From Myxococcales bacterium UBA1660 (GTDB taxonomy: Bacteria > Myxococcota_A > Polyangia > Polyangiales > Houyiibacteriaceae), in assembly GCA_002320815.1 (NCBI GenBank), contig DCLA01000111.1:141037-205036 (forward strand): a DNA stretch of 64,000 nt, in the 5' to 3' direction. Below, piece by piece: positions 1-8,238 of the stretch. A model generated the notes under the pieces. It saw only the letters and a program-made list of their open reading frames with translations. It ran no database searches and was not told the DNA's origin. A program made the translations under genes and the position numbers. The first letter of the stretch is position 1; each line of letters begins with the position of its first letter.

Positions 1-310
1 CCCAGCCGCTGTTCCAGTCGCCGCTGGTGTACTTGGGCCGCGCGGTGGTGCCGAAGTCCAGGGAGAGCGCGCCGTGGTGCCGGACGTCGGCCAGGTGGGC
101 CAGCTCGACCAGGTCGAGGTGGGTCCGCAGGTCGTCGGGCGCGGCGTCACCGCCGCCGCCACCTTCGCCGCTCGCGCCGCCACCGCTCTCCGCGGTCGTC
201 TCGCCCGACTCGCCGCCGGTCTCCTCCTCGTCGTCGTCACAGCCGACGGGAAGGGAAAGCGCCACGCCGGCCAGCGCGGCGACGAGGGTCCATCGCATTC
301 GCCGTTGCAT
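1..310 (-). CDS. Putative lipoprotein, 3' part outside window
   Basis: Reading leftwards from an ATG at 310, the frame stays open to the window edge, giving about 103 residues. The start is preceded by GGAG seven bases upstream. The N-terminus is a typical signal peptide (basic MQRRMRW, then a hydrophobic run) ending in a lipobox-like LPVGC, so Cys24 is probably lipidated. An acidic and Gly/Ser-rich linker follows (about residues 25-58), then the beginning of a folded domain. A second in-frame ATG lies at 298. I do not recognise the family. Function unknown; export to the envelope is inferred from the signal sequence. Confidence 0.75.
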   Translation of the reverse strand, partial: MQRRMRWTLVAALAGVALSLPVGCDDDEEETGGESGETTAESGGGASGEGGGGGDAAPDDLRTHLDLVELAHLADVRHHGALSLDFGTTARPKYTSGDWNSGW

Positions 311-421
311 CGTCATCTCCAACCGATGAGACCGCTCGCCCGCGGTCTCCATTCCTGGTTCGGTTCGCCGCTCGGCTACCATGGGGGACCGCGGATGTCG
401 ATCCGACCCCCGGCTCGGGGC

Positions 422-427
422 TATCCT
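422..427 (+). promoter_or_regulatory. Putative -10 box TATCCT, leaderless
   Basis: TATCCT ends 8 nt before the ATG at 436, and no Shine-Dalgarno sequence is present. The spacing would put transcription start at or next to the start codon. The same CTATCCTCCC string precedes the gene at 36527. Confidence 0.45.
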
Positions 428-435
428 CCCGGCCC

Positions 436-1152
436 ATGGCCTTCCGCGACGACCTCGACGCCCTCAAGGCGCAGAACGAGAGCCTCCGAGCCCAGATCGA
501 GGGGAACGAGGAGCGGATGGCCCGCGCCGAGCGGGTGCTGGAGCGAGCGGAAGCCCGCGAGGACGAGCTCTCCGCGGCGCGCGAGCGGATCCTGGAGCTG
601 GAGAGCGGCCCCAACGGCGAGGCGGCCCGGGACCGGCGCGCGGACGCGGCTCGGTCGCGCCGTTGGTGGACCGTCGCCGTGCTCGCCCTCGGCGCCGTGG
701 CGCTGCTCCAATGGGTGACCCACGGCCAGACCGAACGGGCCCTGGAGCAGCAGCTCGCCCAGACGCAGGCGGAGCTCGCCTCCCAGCGGACCGAGCTCGC
801 CGACGCCCAGGAGGCCCTCCGCGCGGAACGTCGAGCCCACCGGGACACCCGCCGGGAGCTGGCCCTGGCCGGCGCCCGCCCGGAGGTGCCCGACATGGAC
901 GGCCTGGCCCAGCGCGCGCAGGAGCAGCTCGGGGACCCCGCGCTCCTCGACGCGCTACGCCGGGTGCCGGGCGCCGAGCGCTATCTCGCGGGTCTGGAAG
1001 AGGCTCAGGCCCAGGCCGCTGCGGCTCAGGCGGCTGCAGGGCAGGCCGCTGCGGCTCAGGCGGCTGCGGCTCACACCGACGGTGACCGGTCACCGGCGGG
1101 CCCGACCGTTGCGGGCGAGGCGCCGGAGGCGGAGGCGGCCGACTCCGACTGA
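436..1152 (+). CDS. Coiled-coil membrane protein of unknown function
   Basis: The 238-residue product starts with a charged coiled coil (about 4-60), has one clear membrane segment near residues 77-93 after an RSRRWW stretch, then a second long coiled coil rich in Gln, Ala and Glu (about 98-145). A short folded part (about 150-192) is followed by an Ala/Gln low-complexity tract and an acidic tail. The architecture suggests a bitopic, oligomeric envelope protein, but no family is recognised. The ATG at 436 is supported by the upstream TATCCT box. The gene stands alone, about 100 nt before speA. Confidence 0.7.
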   Translation: MAFRDDLDALKAQNESLRAQIEGNEERMARAERVLERAEAREDELSAARERILELESGPNGEAARDRRADAARSRRWWTVAVLALGAVALLQWVTHGQTERALEQQLAQTQAELASQRTELADAQEALRAERRAHRDTRRELALAGARPEVPDMDGLAQRAQEQLGDPALLDALRRVPGAERYLAGLEEAQAQAAAAQAAAGQAAAAQAAAAHTDGDRSPAGPTVAGEAPEAEAADSD

Positions 1153-1235
1153 GGTCCGTCCGGCCCGCCTGCGGCGGAGGTCCGCCCGGCTCGACTGGGG
1201 CGATCATTCCCCTCTCCTCCCGGGGACCGGTGTGC

Positions 1236-1241
1236 TAAGTC
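1236..1241 (+). promoter_or_regulatory. Putative -10 box TAAGTC before speA
   Basis: TGTGCTAAGTC resembles an extended -10 element, with the hexamer ending 8 nt before the GTG at 1250. A near-identical TGCTAAGT precedes the gene starting at 29180 on the other strand. Confidence 0.4.
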
Positions 1242-1249
1242 GGGCCGTC

Positions 1250-3163
1250 GTGGACGGTGCAGCACCCAAGACCTGGTCCCTCGAAAAGGCCGCGGAACTC
1301 TACCAGATCAGTGGATGGGGCGAGCCCTACTTCCGCGTGAACGACAAAGGTCACGTGGAGGTGCGGCCGGATCCCTCGCAGGATCGCGGCGTGGATCTCC
1401 ACGAGCTGGTCCAGCAGCTCGCCATGCGCGACCTGGACCTGCCCCTGCTGATCCGGTTTCCGGACATCCTCCAGGACCGTATCCGCCTGCTCAACGAGTG
1501 CTTCCTCAAGGCCATCGAGGAGTACGAATACGGCGGCTCCTACCGGGGCGTCTTCCCCATCAAGGTGAACCAGCAGCGGCACCTCGTGGAGGAGATCGTC
1601 GACGCCGGTCGCCCCTGGCGCTACGGCCTCGAGGCGGGCAGCAAGCCCGAGCTCCTCATCGCCATCGCGGCGATGGAGTCCGAGGACGGCTTCATCGTCT
1701 GCAACGGCTACAAGGACCGGAACTACATCGAGACCGCGCTGGTCGCGTCCCAGTTCGACAACGAGGTCGTCATCGTCCTCGAGCGGCCGGACGAGATCGA
1801 CATCGTGCTCAAGGCCAGCGAGGACCTCGGCATCCGCCCGCGCCTCGGCGCCCGCGCCAAGCTGGCCAGCAAGGGCATGGGCCGCTGGCGCGACTCGGCC
1901 GGCGACCGCGCCAAGTTCGGTCTGACCACCTCGCAGCTCGTGGACGTGGTCGAGGCCCTCGAGAAGCGCGACATGCTGGACTGCCTCCAGCTCCTGCACT
2001 TCCACATCGGCAGCCAGGTCAGCTCGATCATCCCCTGGAAGAACGCCATGCGCGAGGCCGCGCACCTCTACGTCGAGCTGGCGAAGATGGGCTGCGGGAT
2101 GCGCTACATCGACGTCGGCGGTGGCCTGGCGGTCGACTACGACGGGTCCAAGACCGACTTCCGCGCGTCGATGAACTACGGCGTCCAGGAGTACGCCTAC
2201 GACGTCGTCGCCGGCATCCAGGACGCCTGCGAGAAGGCCGAGCTGCCGCCGCCCACCATCGTCACCGAGGCCGGCCGCGCCGTGGCCGCCTACCAGGCCG
2301 TGCTGGTCTTCGACGCCGTCGGCGAGAGCCACGCCGAGCGCCGCGAGCCCGGCCCCCTGCCCGACGAGGCGCACCGCATCCTGGTCGAGCTCCACGACAC
2401 CTGGGAGGGCATCAAGCCCAAGAACGTCCAGGAGGCGTGGCACGACGCCAGCCAGGCCCTCGAGGAGGCGCGCAGCCTCTTCAAGTTCGGCTACCTCCCC
2501 CTGCGTGACCTCGCCAAGGCGGAGCGCCTCTACTGGGCCTGCTGCGAGCGCATCCGGGAGAAGATGCAGGGCCTCGAGCACGTGCCCGAGGAGATCCAGC
2601 GCATCGACGAGCTGCTGGGCACCATCTACTACTGCAACTTCTCCATCTTCCAGAGCGCCCCGGACATCTGGGCGATGGACCAGCTCTTCCCGATCATCCC
2701 GATCCATCGGCTGGACGAGGAGCCCACCCTCAAGGCGCGGCTCGCGGACCTCACCTGCGACAGCGACGGGGTCATCGACAAGTTCATCGACGTCGAGGAG
2801 GTCCAGAACGCCCTGGACGTCCACGAGGTGCGCCCCGGCGAGCCCTACCTGCTCGCGATGTTCCTCGGCGGCGCCTACCAGGAGACCCTGGGCGACCTGC
2901 ACAACCTCTTCGGCGACACCAACGCGGTGCACGTCCGGCTCGAGGAGTACGGCTACAGCGTGGCCAACGTCATCAAGGGCGACTCCATCGACCAGGTGCT
3001 GCGCTACCTCCAGTACGACCCCGACGAGCTGGTGGAGCAGGTGCGCAAGCAGGCCGAGCGCGCCCTCGCCGCGGGCAAGATGAGCCTCGAGCAGCTGCGC
3101 ACCTTCATGCGCCACTACGAAGACAGCCTGAAGGGCTACACCTACCTCAAGGGCCGGCTGTGA
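1250..3163 (+). CDS. speA: Biosynthetic arginine decarboxylase (SpeA)
   Basis: This is a 637-residue protein, close to the roughly 650 of SpeA. The family converts arginine to agmatine, the first step of putrescine and spermidine synthesis, using PLP. The N-terminus TWSLEKAAELYQISGWG matches the SpeA start region. The PLP lysine is expected at FPIKVNQQ (K105). The GSQ-type phosphate-binding region (HFHIGSQ) and DVGGGLAVDYDGS are present, and the C-terminus keeps the LARGE-type LGGAYQETLGDLHNLFGD motif. I chose GTG 1250 because TAAGTC lies at leaderless spacing; GTG 1232 is an in-frame alternative adding six residues. The stop overlaps the next gene by 4 nt. Confidence 0.92.
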   Translation: MDGAAPKTWSLEKAAELYQISGWGEPYFRVNDKGHVEVRPDPSQDRGVDLHELVQQLAMRDLDLPLLIRFPDILQDRIRLLNECFLKAIEEYEYGGSYRGVFPIKVNQQRHLVEEIVDAGRPWRYGLEAGSKPELLIAIAAMESEDGFIVCNGYKDRNYIETALVASQFDNEVVIVLERPDEIDIVLKASEDLGIRPRLGARAKLASKGMGRWRDSAGDRAKFGLTTSQLVDVVEALEKRDMLDCLQLLHFHIGSQVSSIIPWKNAMREAAHLYVELAKMGCGMRYIDVGGGLAVDYDGSKTDFRASMNYGVQEYAYDVVAGIQDACEKAELPPPTIVTEAGRAVAAYQAVLVFDAVGESHAERREPGPLPDEAHRILVELHDTWEGIKPKNVQEAWHDASQALEEARSLFKFGYLPLRDLAKAERLYWACCERIREKMQGLEHVPEEIQRIDELLGTIYYCNFSIFQSAPDIWAMDQLFPIIPIHRLDEEPTLKARLADLTCDSDGVIDKFIDVEEVQNALDVHEVRPGEPYLLAMFLGGAYQETLGDLHNLFGDTNAVHVRLEEYGYSVANVIKGDSIDQVLRYLQYDPDELVEQVRKQAERALAAGKMSLEQLRTFMRHYEDSLKGYTYLKGRL

Positions 3164-3687
3164 CCGCGCCGGCACCCGGGACCCCGCCCGCCCCTGCGGG
3201 GGCCGGGCGTGATCCGGTCGCCGACAAAGGCAAGAAGACGATGTTCGCGGTGGCCGGCTGCGGCTGCGCCATCCTCGCCGTGGTGGTCTTGGGCATCGCC
3301 GCCGCCGTCGGCATCCCCGCGGTGGTGAACTACGTGCGCCGCTCCAAGGCCCAGGAGGTCCACCAGAACATGGACGCTTTGACGCACCTCGTGGTCGACC
3401 ACTGCCAGACCCAGGGCGGCTACGCCGGCCTCGCCGCCGGGCCCATCCCGGCCGCGCCCACCGACCGCAAGCAGGTCGCCGTCTGGCCCGCCGACTCCGG
3501 CTTCGCCCGCCTGGGGTTCGCCCCCAACCCGGTCTTCTACAGTTACTCCCTGGTCCCGGCCGGCGACGGTCTCGAGGTGGTGGCCGAAGGGGACCTCGAT
3601 GGCGATGGTCAGCGCTCGCGCTACGCCGTCCAGTGCCTCGCCGCCTGCACCTGCTCGCCCCTGAACGAGACCCAGCCCCTCGAATGA
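3160..3687 (+). CDS. Pilin-like single-pass membrane protein
   Basis: The GTG start overlaps the speA stop (GTGA). The 175-residue product has a Pro/Ala-rich basic leader, a long hydrophobic helix around 29-58 ending IPAVVNYVRRSKAQE, and a globular part with Cys residues near the C-terminus. The IPAVVNYxRRSK stretch and following amphipathic helix resemble the N-terminal helix of type IV pilins. The usual prepilin peptidase site (G followed by FTLIE) and Glu5 are not visible, so it may be a pilin relative rather than a canonical pilin. It sits between speA and a sugar-phosphate transferase, both overlapping by 4 nt. Confidence 0.65.
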   Translation: MTAPAPGTPPAPAGAGRDPVADKGKKTMFAVAGCGCAILAVVVLGIAAAVGIPAVVNYVRRSKAQEVHQNMDALTHLVVDHCQTQGGYAGLAAGPIPAAPTDRKQVAVWPADSGFARLGFAPNPVFYSYSLVPAGDGLEVVAEGDLDGDGQRSRYAVQCLAACTCSPLNETQPLE

Positions 3688-4403
3688 TGAAGACCCTCAT
3701 CGTCACCCCGACCTACGACGAGCGCGAGAACCTCGCGCCCTTCCTCGACGGCGTCTTCGCCGTCGTGCCCGACGCCCACGTGCTCGTCGTCGACGACAAC
3801 TCGCCCGACGGGACCGGCGCCCTCGCCGACCGCATCGCCGAGAGCGACGAGCGGGTCCACGTGATGCACCGTCCGGGCAAGCTGGGCCTGGGCAGCGCCT
3901 ACCTCGACGCCTTCGGCTGGGCCCTCGAGCGCGACTACGACGTGGTCTTCGAGATGGACACCGATCTCAGCCACGACCCGCGCTACCTGCCCGACTTCCT
4001 GGCGGCCTTCGAGGCCGGCGCCGACCTGGTCATCGGCTCCCGGAACATCCCCGGCGGCGGCGTCGAGGGCTGGGGTCTCGGCCGCCACGTGCTCAGCAAG
4101 GGCGGCAGCCTCTACAGCCGCACCCTGCTCGGACTCCATGTCCGGGACCTGACCAGCGGCTACAAGGCCTTCCGCCGCGAGACCCTGGCGGGCATCGACC
4201 TCGGCTCGGTCGAGTCCGAGGGCTACAGCTTCCAGGTGGAGCTCACCTACCGCGCCATCCGCCGCGGCTTCCGGGTCACCGAGGTCCCCATCATCTTCGT
4301 CGACCGCCGCGCCGGTCAGAGCAAGATGAGCCGGAAGATCTTCGCCGAGGCGGTGATGATGATGCCCAAGCTCCGCTGGGACGCCCTCCGCGGCAAGCTC
4401 TGA
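3684..4403 (+). CDS. Polyprenyl-phosphate mannosyltransferase-like GT2
   Basis: The 239-residue protein is a GT-A family 2 glycosyltransferase resembling the catalytic domain of dolichol/polyprenol-phosphate mannose synthase. Visible motifs are TPTYDERENL at the N-terminus, VVDDNSPDGT (36-44), the metal-binding MDTDLSHDP (D92, D94), SRNIPGG and DLTSGYKAFRR. There is no C-terminal membrane domain. The family transfers mannose or a similar sugar from the nucleotide sugar to a polyprenyl phosphate on the inner membrane face, making a donor for protein or glycan glycosylation. It starts at the first of two adjacent ATGs, overlapping the pilin-like gene by ATGA. The exact sugar is unknown. Confidence 0.85.
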   Translation: MMKTLIVTPTYDERENLAPFLDGVFAVVPDAHVLVVDDNSPDGTGALADRIAESDERVHVMHRPGKLGLGSAYLDAFGWALERDYDVVFEMDTDLSHDPRYLPDFLAAFEAGADLVIGSRNIPGGGVEGWGLGRHVLSKGGSLYSRTLLGLHVRDLTSGYKAFRRETLAGIDLGSVESEGYSFQVELTYRAIRRGFRVTEVPIIFVDRRAGQSKMSRKIFAEAVMMMPKLRWDALRGKL

Positions 4404-4460
4404 GCCGTCGACGGAGGAAGGGGCCCCGACCCCCGCTGCGGGCGGGTGCGGAGTGTCCCG

Positions 4461-5810
4461 CTAGAGGCGGTAAGTGAGCTCGAGGCCGACGTTCAGCGAG
4501 ATCTGCACCTCGTCGTCGACGAACCAGAAGGTGGGCACCAGGATGTCCGCGCCGATCTCCCAGCGATCGCTGATGGGGTAGTTCAGGCCCGCCGAGAGGC
4601 GGATGACCGGGCCATTGAAGGGCAGGTAGCCGACCGCGGCGCGGATGGGCACCGTCAGGTCGCTGCGGCGGCTCACCCGGATGCGGTTGGTGAGCTGCAG
4701 CATCGGCAGCAGGTTGCTCTCCCGCTGGCCGCGGCCGCGGAGGTTGGCGTAGGCGCCGTAGAGGCCCAGGTGCAGGCCCTTGGTGATGCGGAAGCCCAGG
4801 CGCAGGCCGATGAGGTGGTTGTAGAAGAACTCGCTGCTGGTCCCGAAGGCGGCCTCCGTCTGCAGCGATACGTCCCATCGCCGGGTGGGCCGGCGCGAGA
4901 CCCGTCGCTGGGACACCCGGATCCGATCCCGGGGCTGCGCCTGGGGGAAGGCGGGCGCAGCGGCCGGCTGGGGCTGCGCCGGCTGCGGCTGGGCGTAGCG
5001 GGCGGCGGCCTCCGCGTCGAAGGTGCCGGGCACCGGGAGCGCTTCCCGGGTGAGCCGCTCGACGACCTCGTGCAGGTCCTCGGCCCCCGAGGTTCCCCGA
5101 GCGAAGAAGGGCCCCGCGCCATCGAGGCTGGCCACGGAGATCTCGAAGACGTACCGACCCTCGTGGGCCCAGACTTTGGCGAAGACGCCGCGCTGGGAGC
5201 GGGAGACGTAGGTGACCCGCCACAGGTCCGCCGGCGTCGGCGGATAGGGCATCTGCATTCGCTGGGCCGCCGAGACGGTGTTCATCGGGTCGACCAGTTC
5301 GTAGCCCATGGCGCGCGCCGTGAGCCGGATGCGCTCGGTCACGTGCTGACCGACCACTGGCGCCACGCCATGGGGCGCGGCGTCGACGACGATGACGCGC
5401 AGCGGCGCGGTCTCGGGCGCCGCGGCCTCGCCCGTCCCGTCGGCGGTCGGCGGCAGCGCGGGTTCGTCCGCTTCCGCCGCCGCGCCTTCGGCGGGCGCGG
5501 CTCCCTCGGTGGGGCCGGAAGCAGGCGGGGTGCCTTCGGCCGGCGCGGTCCCCTCTGCCGGGCCAGTGGCGGGCGTGGCGCCTTCGGCCGGCGCGGTCCC
5601 TTCTTCCGAGCCAGCGGCGGGCGCTTCGGGCTGTTCCGGTTCGGTTTCGGCCGGCGGCGCAGGGGCCTCGGGCTCGGCGGGCGCCTCCTGGCCCGCGGTG
5701 GACCCGGGGGGCGCGTCGATGCCGTCGGCCCCTTCCACCTGCGCGGAGGCCAGGCCGGGGACTCCCAGGGCGAGGGTGAGGAGCAGCGCGGAGCGGAGAT
5801 GACGGCGCAC
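4461..5810 (-). CDS. Secreted outer-membrane beta-barrel protein
   Basis: From GTG 5810 the product is 449 residues: signal peptide (MRRHLRSALLLTLALGVPGLASA), a Pro/Ala/Glu linker of imperfect AEGT/PAEG repeats (to about residue 120), a small alpha/beta domain opening LRVIVVDAAPHGV, a Pro/Gln linker, and a C-terminal region of alternating amphipathic strands ending in LELTYRL. The terminal aromatic/Leu ending and strand pattern fit an outer-membrane barrel. TACACT lies 7 nt upstream of GTG 5810; an in-frame ATG at 5831 would add seven residues before the signal sequence and is less likely. Ligand or role unknown. Confidence 0.7.
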   Translation of the reverse strand: MRRHLRSALLLTLALGVPGLASAQVEGADGIDAPPGSTAGQEAPAEPEAPAPPAETEPEQPEAPAAGSEEGTAPAEGATPATGPAEGTAPAEGTPPASGPTEGAAPAEGAAAEADEPALPPTADGTGEAAAPETAPLRVIVVDAAPHGVAPVVGQHVTERIRLTARAMGYELVDPMNTVSAAQRMQMPYPPTPADLWRVTYVSRSQRGVFAKVWAHEGRYVFEISVASLDGAGPFFARGTSGAEDLHEVVERLTREALPVPGTFDAEAAARYAQPQPAQPQPAAAPAFPQAQPRDRIRVSQRRVSRRPTRRWDVSLQTEAAFGTSSEFFYNHLIGLRLGFRITKGLHLGLYGAYANLRGRGQRESNLLPMLQLTNRIRVSRRSDLTVPIRAAVGYLPFNGPVIRLSAGLNYPISDRWEIGADILVPTFWFVDDEVQISLNVGLELTYRL

Positions 5811-5817
5811 GGGTGAG

Positions 5818-5823
5818 AGTGTA
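5818..5823 (-). promoter_or_regulatory. Putative -10 box TACACT, leaderless
   Basis: On the minus strand TACACT ends 7 nt before GTG 5810. It overlaps a weaker plus-strand hexamer (TAGAGC, 5822-5827) that lies 7 nt before GTG 5835, so two divergent leaderless starts may share a 24-nt spacer. Confidence 0.45.
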
Positions 5824-5834
5824 GAGCACATCGC

Positions 5835-6926
5835 GTGGGAACGCTTTCTCGACGGACGGCCGGATTCTGCGCGCTGCTGCTCGCCGGTCTGGCGGGATGT
5901 CCAGACGAAGCGACGGACCCCGCGGAGGAGCCCCCGGGACCCGAACGCGCGTCCCGGGAGGACGAGGCGCCGCCCGACGAGGCGCCGCCCGCCTCGCCCT
6001 GGCCGGCGGATGTCCGCTCCCTCCACGAGAGCCTCGAGCACTTCGAGTCCGTCGACGCCTGCGTCGCGGGGCTCCGGCCCGGGCTCGCGGTGGAGGTCGC
6101 CGAGCTCTTCGCGGACCTGCAGTACGTCGACGCCCTGCACGAGGTCTGCCGCGGGCTCGACGCGGTGAAGCGGGGCGACCCCGAGACCTGCGACGGCCTC
6201 ACCAGCTCCGTCGTCGCGCGCCAGTGCCGCACGCGGCTGGCCACCTACCATGGGACCCCCGAGGCCTGCCCGAGCGATCGGACCACCGCTGGCGCCCGGG
6301 ATCCGCTCTGCCTGGCGTGGGCCACCCGGAACGCGGGGCTCTGCGACGCCGCGCCCGCGCACCTCCAGGGCCGCTGCCTGGCGGTCGCCACCGGCGAGCC
6401 CGGGCGCTGCCGCCGCGACCGCGAGCGCGCCACCTGCGAGGCCCTCGTCGCGCGCTTGGGCGATCGGGTGAACGCCGATCCGCCTGCCGATCGGGAGCCC
6501 GCCGCCTTCACCCTCGACGGCGAGCTCCGCGGCGACGCCCTCGCGCTGGCCACCGGCGCGGCCGAGGAGCTCGCGCACGGCATCGTGGTTCGCGTCGATG
6601 GGTGCGGCCACGTGGTGCGCTTGGAGTCGGGCCGTCCCCACCGCGCGACCGACTCGTCGGTCGCCCTGACCCTCGAGATCGGCTGGACCGGCGAGGACCC
6701 GCCCACCCTCGGCACGGGATCCGAAGTGGCCCTCGGGGTGGTGGGGACCACCTACGCGCTCCGCGGCACCGTGGACCTCGAGGGCGTCCCGGAGACCCTC
6801 GGCGACCCGCTCGAGGGCACCTTCCGCGGCACGTTCACCCGCGACGCCACCGACCACGAAGTGACCGGAACCTTTCGCACGTTCATCCGCGACCGGGAGC
6901 CCCTCCCCGCGCGCTGCGCCCCCTGA
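5835..6926 (+). CDS. Cysteine-rich lipoprotein of unknown function
   Basis: The 363-residue product begins with a signal peptide and a good lipobox (LAGLAGC), followed by a Pro/Glu/Asp-rich linker. The middle part (about 60-210) holds many cysteines in short helical repeats (DACVAGL, HEVCRGL, PETCDGL, ARQCRTR, PLCLAW, GLCDAA, GRCLAV, GRCRRD, ATCEAL). The C-terminal part (about 220-363) looks like a beta-sandwich. I do not recognise the family. GTG 5835 is the only plausible start before the signal sequence. The phospholipase D gene follows after 37 nt, so the two may be co-transcribed. Confidence 0.7.
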   Translation: MGTLSRRTAGFCALLLAGLAGCPDEATDPAEEPPGPERASREDEAPPDEAPPASPWPADVRSLHESLEHFESVDACVAGLRPGLAVEVAELFADLQYVDALHEVCRGLDAVKRGDPETCDGLTSSVVARQCRTRLATYHGTPEACPSDRTTAGARDPLCLAWATRNAGLCDAAPAHLQGRCLAVATGEPGRCRRDRERATCEALVARLGDRVNADPPADREPAAFTLDGELRGDALALATGAAEELAHGIVVRVDGCGHVVRLESGRPHRATDSSVALTLEIGWTGEDPPTLGTGSEVALGVVGTTYALRGTVDLEGVPETLGDPLEGTFRGTFTRDATDHEVTGTFRTFIRDREPLPARCAP

Positions 6927-6963
6927 TCGAAACGCTCGCGCCGGCGCGGCCGTCTCCTCCGCC

Positions 6964-8238
6964 GTGACCACGGCGCTGGCCATCTCCACGGCGATCCTCG
7001 CGATCCTGCTCTTCTTCGCGGTCTCCGCGATCTGGTCGATGACCCACCTGCGCCGGGGTCAGTGGAAGACCCTGGATACCCAGGACTCGCGAGGCGAGCG
7101 CTTCGGGGAGATGGTCGCGCGCCTGACCCTGAGCTGCATGACCGAGGGCAACGCGGTCGAACTCTTCCAGAACGGCGCCTTCTTCGACCGCCTCGAGGAG
7201 GCCATCGGCGCCGCCGACCAGTCGGTGCACTTCGAGACCTTCCTCTGGAAGACCGGCGAGCTCAGCGCGCGGCTGGTGCGAAGCTTCGTCGCCGCCGCCG
7301 AGCGCGGCGTCGAGGTGCGCATGATCCTCGACGGCGAGGGCGGCAAGAAGATGAGCGAGACCGAGCGCCAGACCCTACGCGACGCCGGGGTGATGCTCTG
7401 CTTCTTCAACCCGCGGAGCTGGCGGAACATCGGGACCTACAACGCCCGGGACCACCGCAAGATGGTGGTCGTCGACTCGCGCCTGGCGTTCGTGGGCGGC
7501 CACTGCGTGACCGACGAGTGGCAAGGCGACGCCCAGGACCGGAAGCACTACCGGGACATCACCGCGCAGGTGCGCGGCCCCGTCGTCGGCGAGCTCCAGG
7601 CGGCCTTCACCGAGAACTGGACCGAGGTCACCGGCAAGCTCCTCGCCGGCGAGAAGTACTTTCCCGACCTCGAGCCGGTGGGCGACGCGCGGGCGCACCT
7701 GGCGTACGTGAACGTCCAGCGGCGAGTGTCCGCGGTGAAGGCGCTGCACATCCTGGCCATCGCGTCGGCCCAGGAGTCGGTGACCATCCAGAACCCCTAC
7801 TTCCTCCCGGACGAGGGCGCGCGGACCGCGCTGCTCCGCGCCGTCGAGCGCGGGGTCCGCGTGCGGGTGATGACGCCCACCATCGACGCCACCGACAACG
7901 GCCTGGTGCTCCACGCCATGCGCTCCGGGCTCCGTCCGCTCCTGGAAGGCGGGGTGGAGATCTACGGCTACGACCGGACGCTGCTGCACCAGAAGGTGCT
8001 GACCGTCGACGGTCACTGGAGCCTGGTGGGGTCGACCAACTTCGACTTCCGCTCGTTCGAGATCAACGACGAGATCAGCGTGAGCCTGTTCGACGAGGAC
8101 CTCGCCGCCGAGCTGGTGCGGACCTTCGAGGAAGACCTCGCGCACTGCCATCGCTACACCCTGGCCATGCTGGAGAAGCGGACCGTGGTGGACCGCTCCC
8201 TGGACCGGCTGGCCTGGGTCGCCCGGGAGCAGCTCTGA
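6964..8238 (+). CDS. Phospholipase D / cardiolipin synthase family protein
   Basis: The 424-residue protein has an N-terminal membrane helix (about 5-25) and two HxKxxxxD catalytic motifs: H164/K166/D171 in DHRKMVVVD and H342/K344/D349 in LHQKVLTVD, each followed by the GGxN/GSTNFDFRS-type segment. This is the layout of bacterial cardiolipin synthases, which join phosphatidyl groups at the inner membrane, and of related phosphatidyltransferases. The length is somewhat short of classical ClsA and has one N-terminal helix, closer to ClsB/C types. GTG start at 6964; the stop overlaps the next gene by 4 nt. Confidence 0.88.
   Translation: MTTALAISTAILAILLFFAVSAIWSMTHLRRGQWKTLDTQDSRGERFGEMVARLTLSCMTEGNAVELFQNGAFFDRLEEAIGAADQSVHFETFLWKTGELSARLVRSFVAAAERGVEVRMILDGEGGKKMSETERQTLRDAGVMLCFFNPRSWRNIGTYNARDHRKMVVVDSRLAFVGGHCVTDEWQGDAQDRKHYRDITAQVRGPVVGELQAAFTENWTEVTGKLLAGEKYFPDLEPVGDARAHLAYVNVQRRVSAVKALHILAIASAQESVTIQNPYFLPDEGARTALLRAVERGVRVRVMTPTIDATDNGLVLHAMRSGLRPLLEGGVEIYGYDRTLLHQKVLTVDGHWSLVGSTNFDFRSFEINDEISVSLFDEDLAAELVRTFEEDLAHCHRYTLAMLEKRTVVDRSLDRLAWVAREQL

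Noticed and set aside
1235..3706. 823-codon minus-strand frame over speA
   Set aside because: It mirrors the plus-strand codon bias, has low-complexity translation rich in Val, Leu, Gly and Asp, and shows no family motif, while speA on the other strand is clear.
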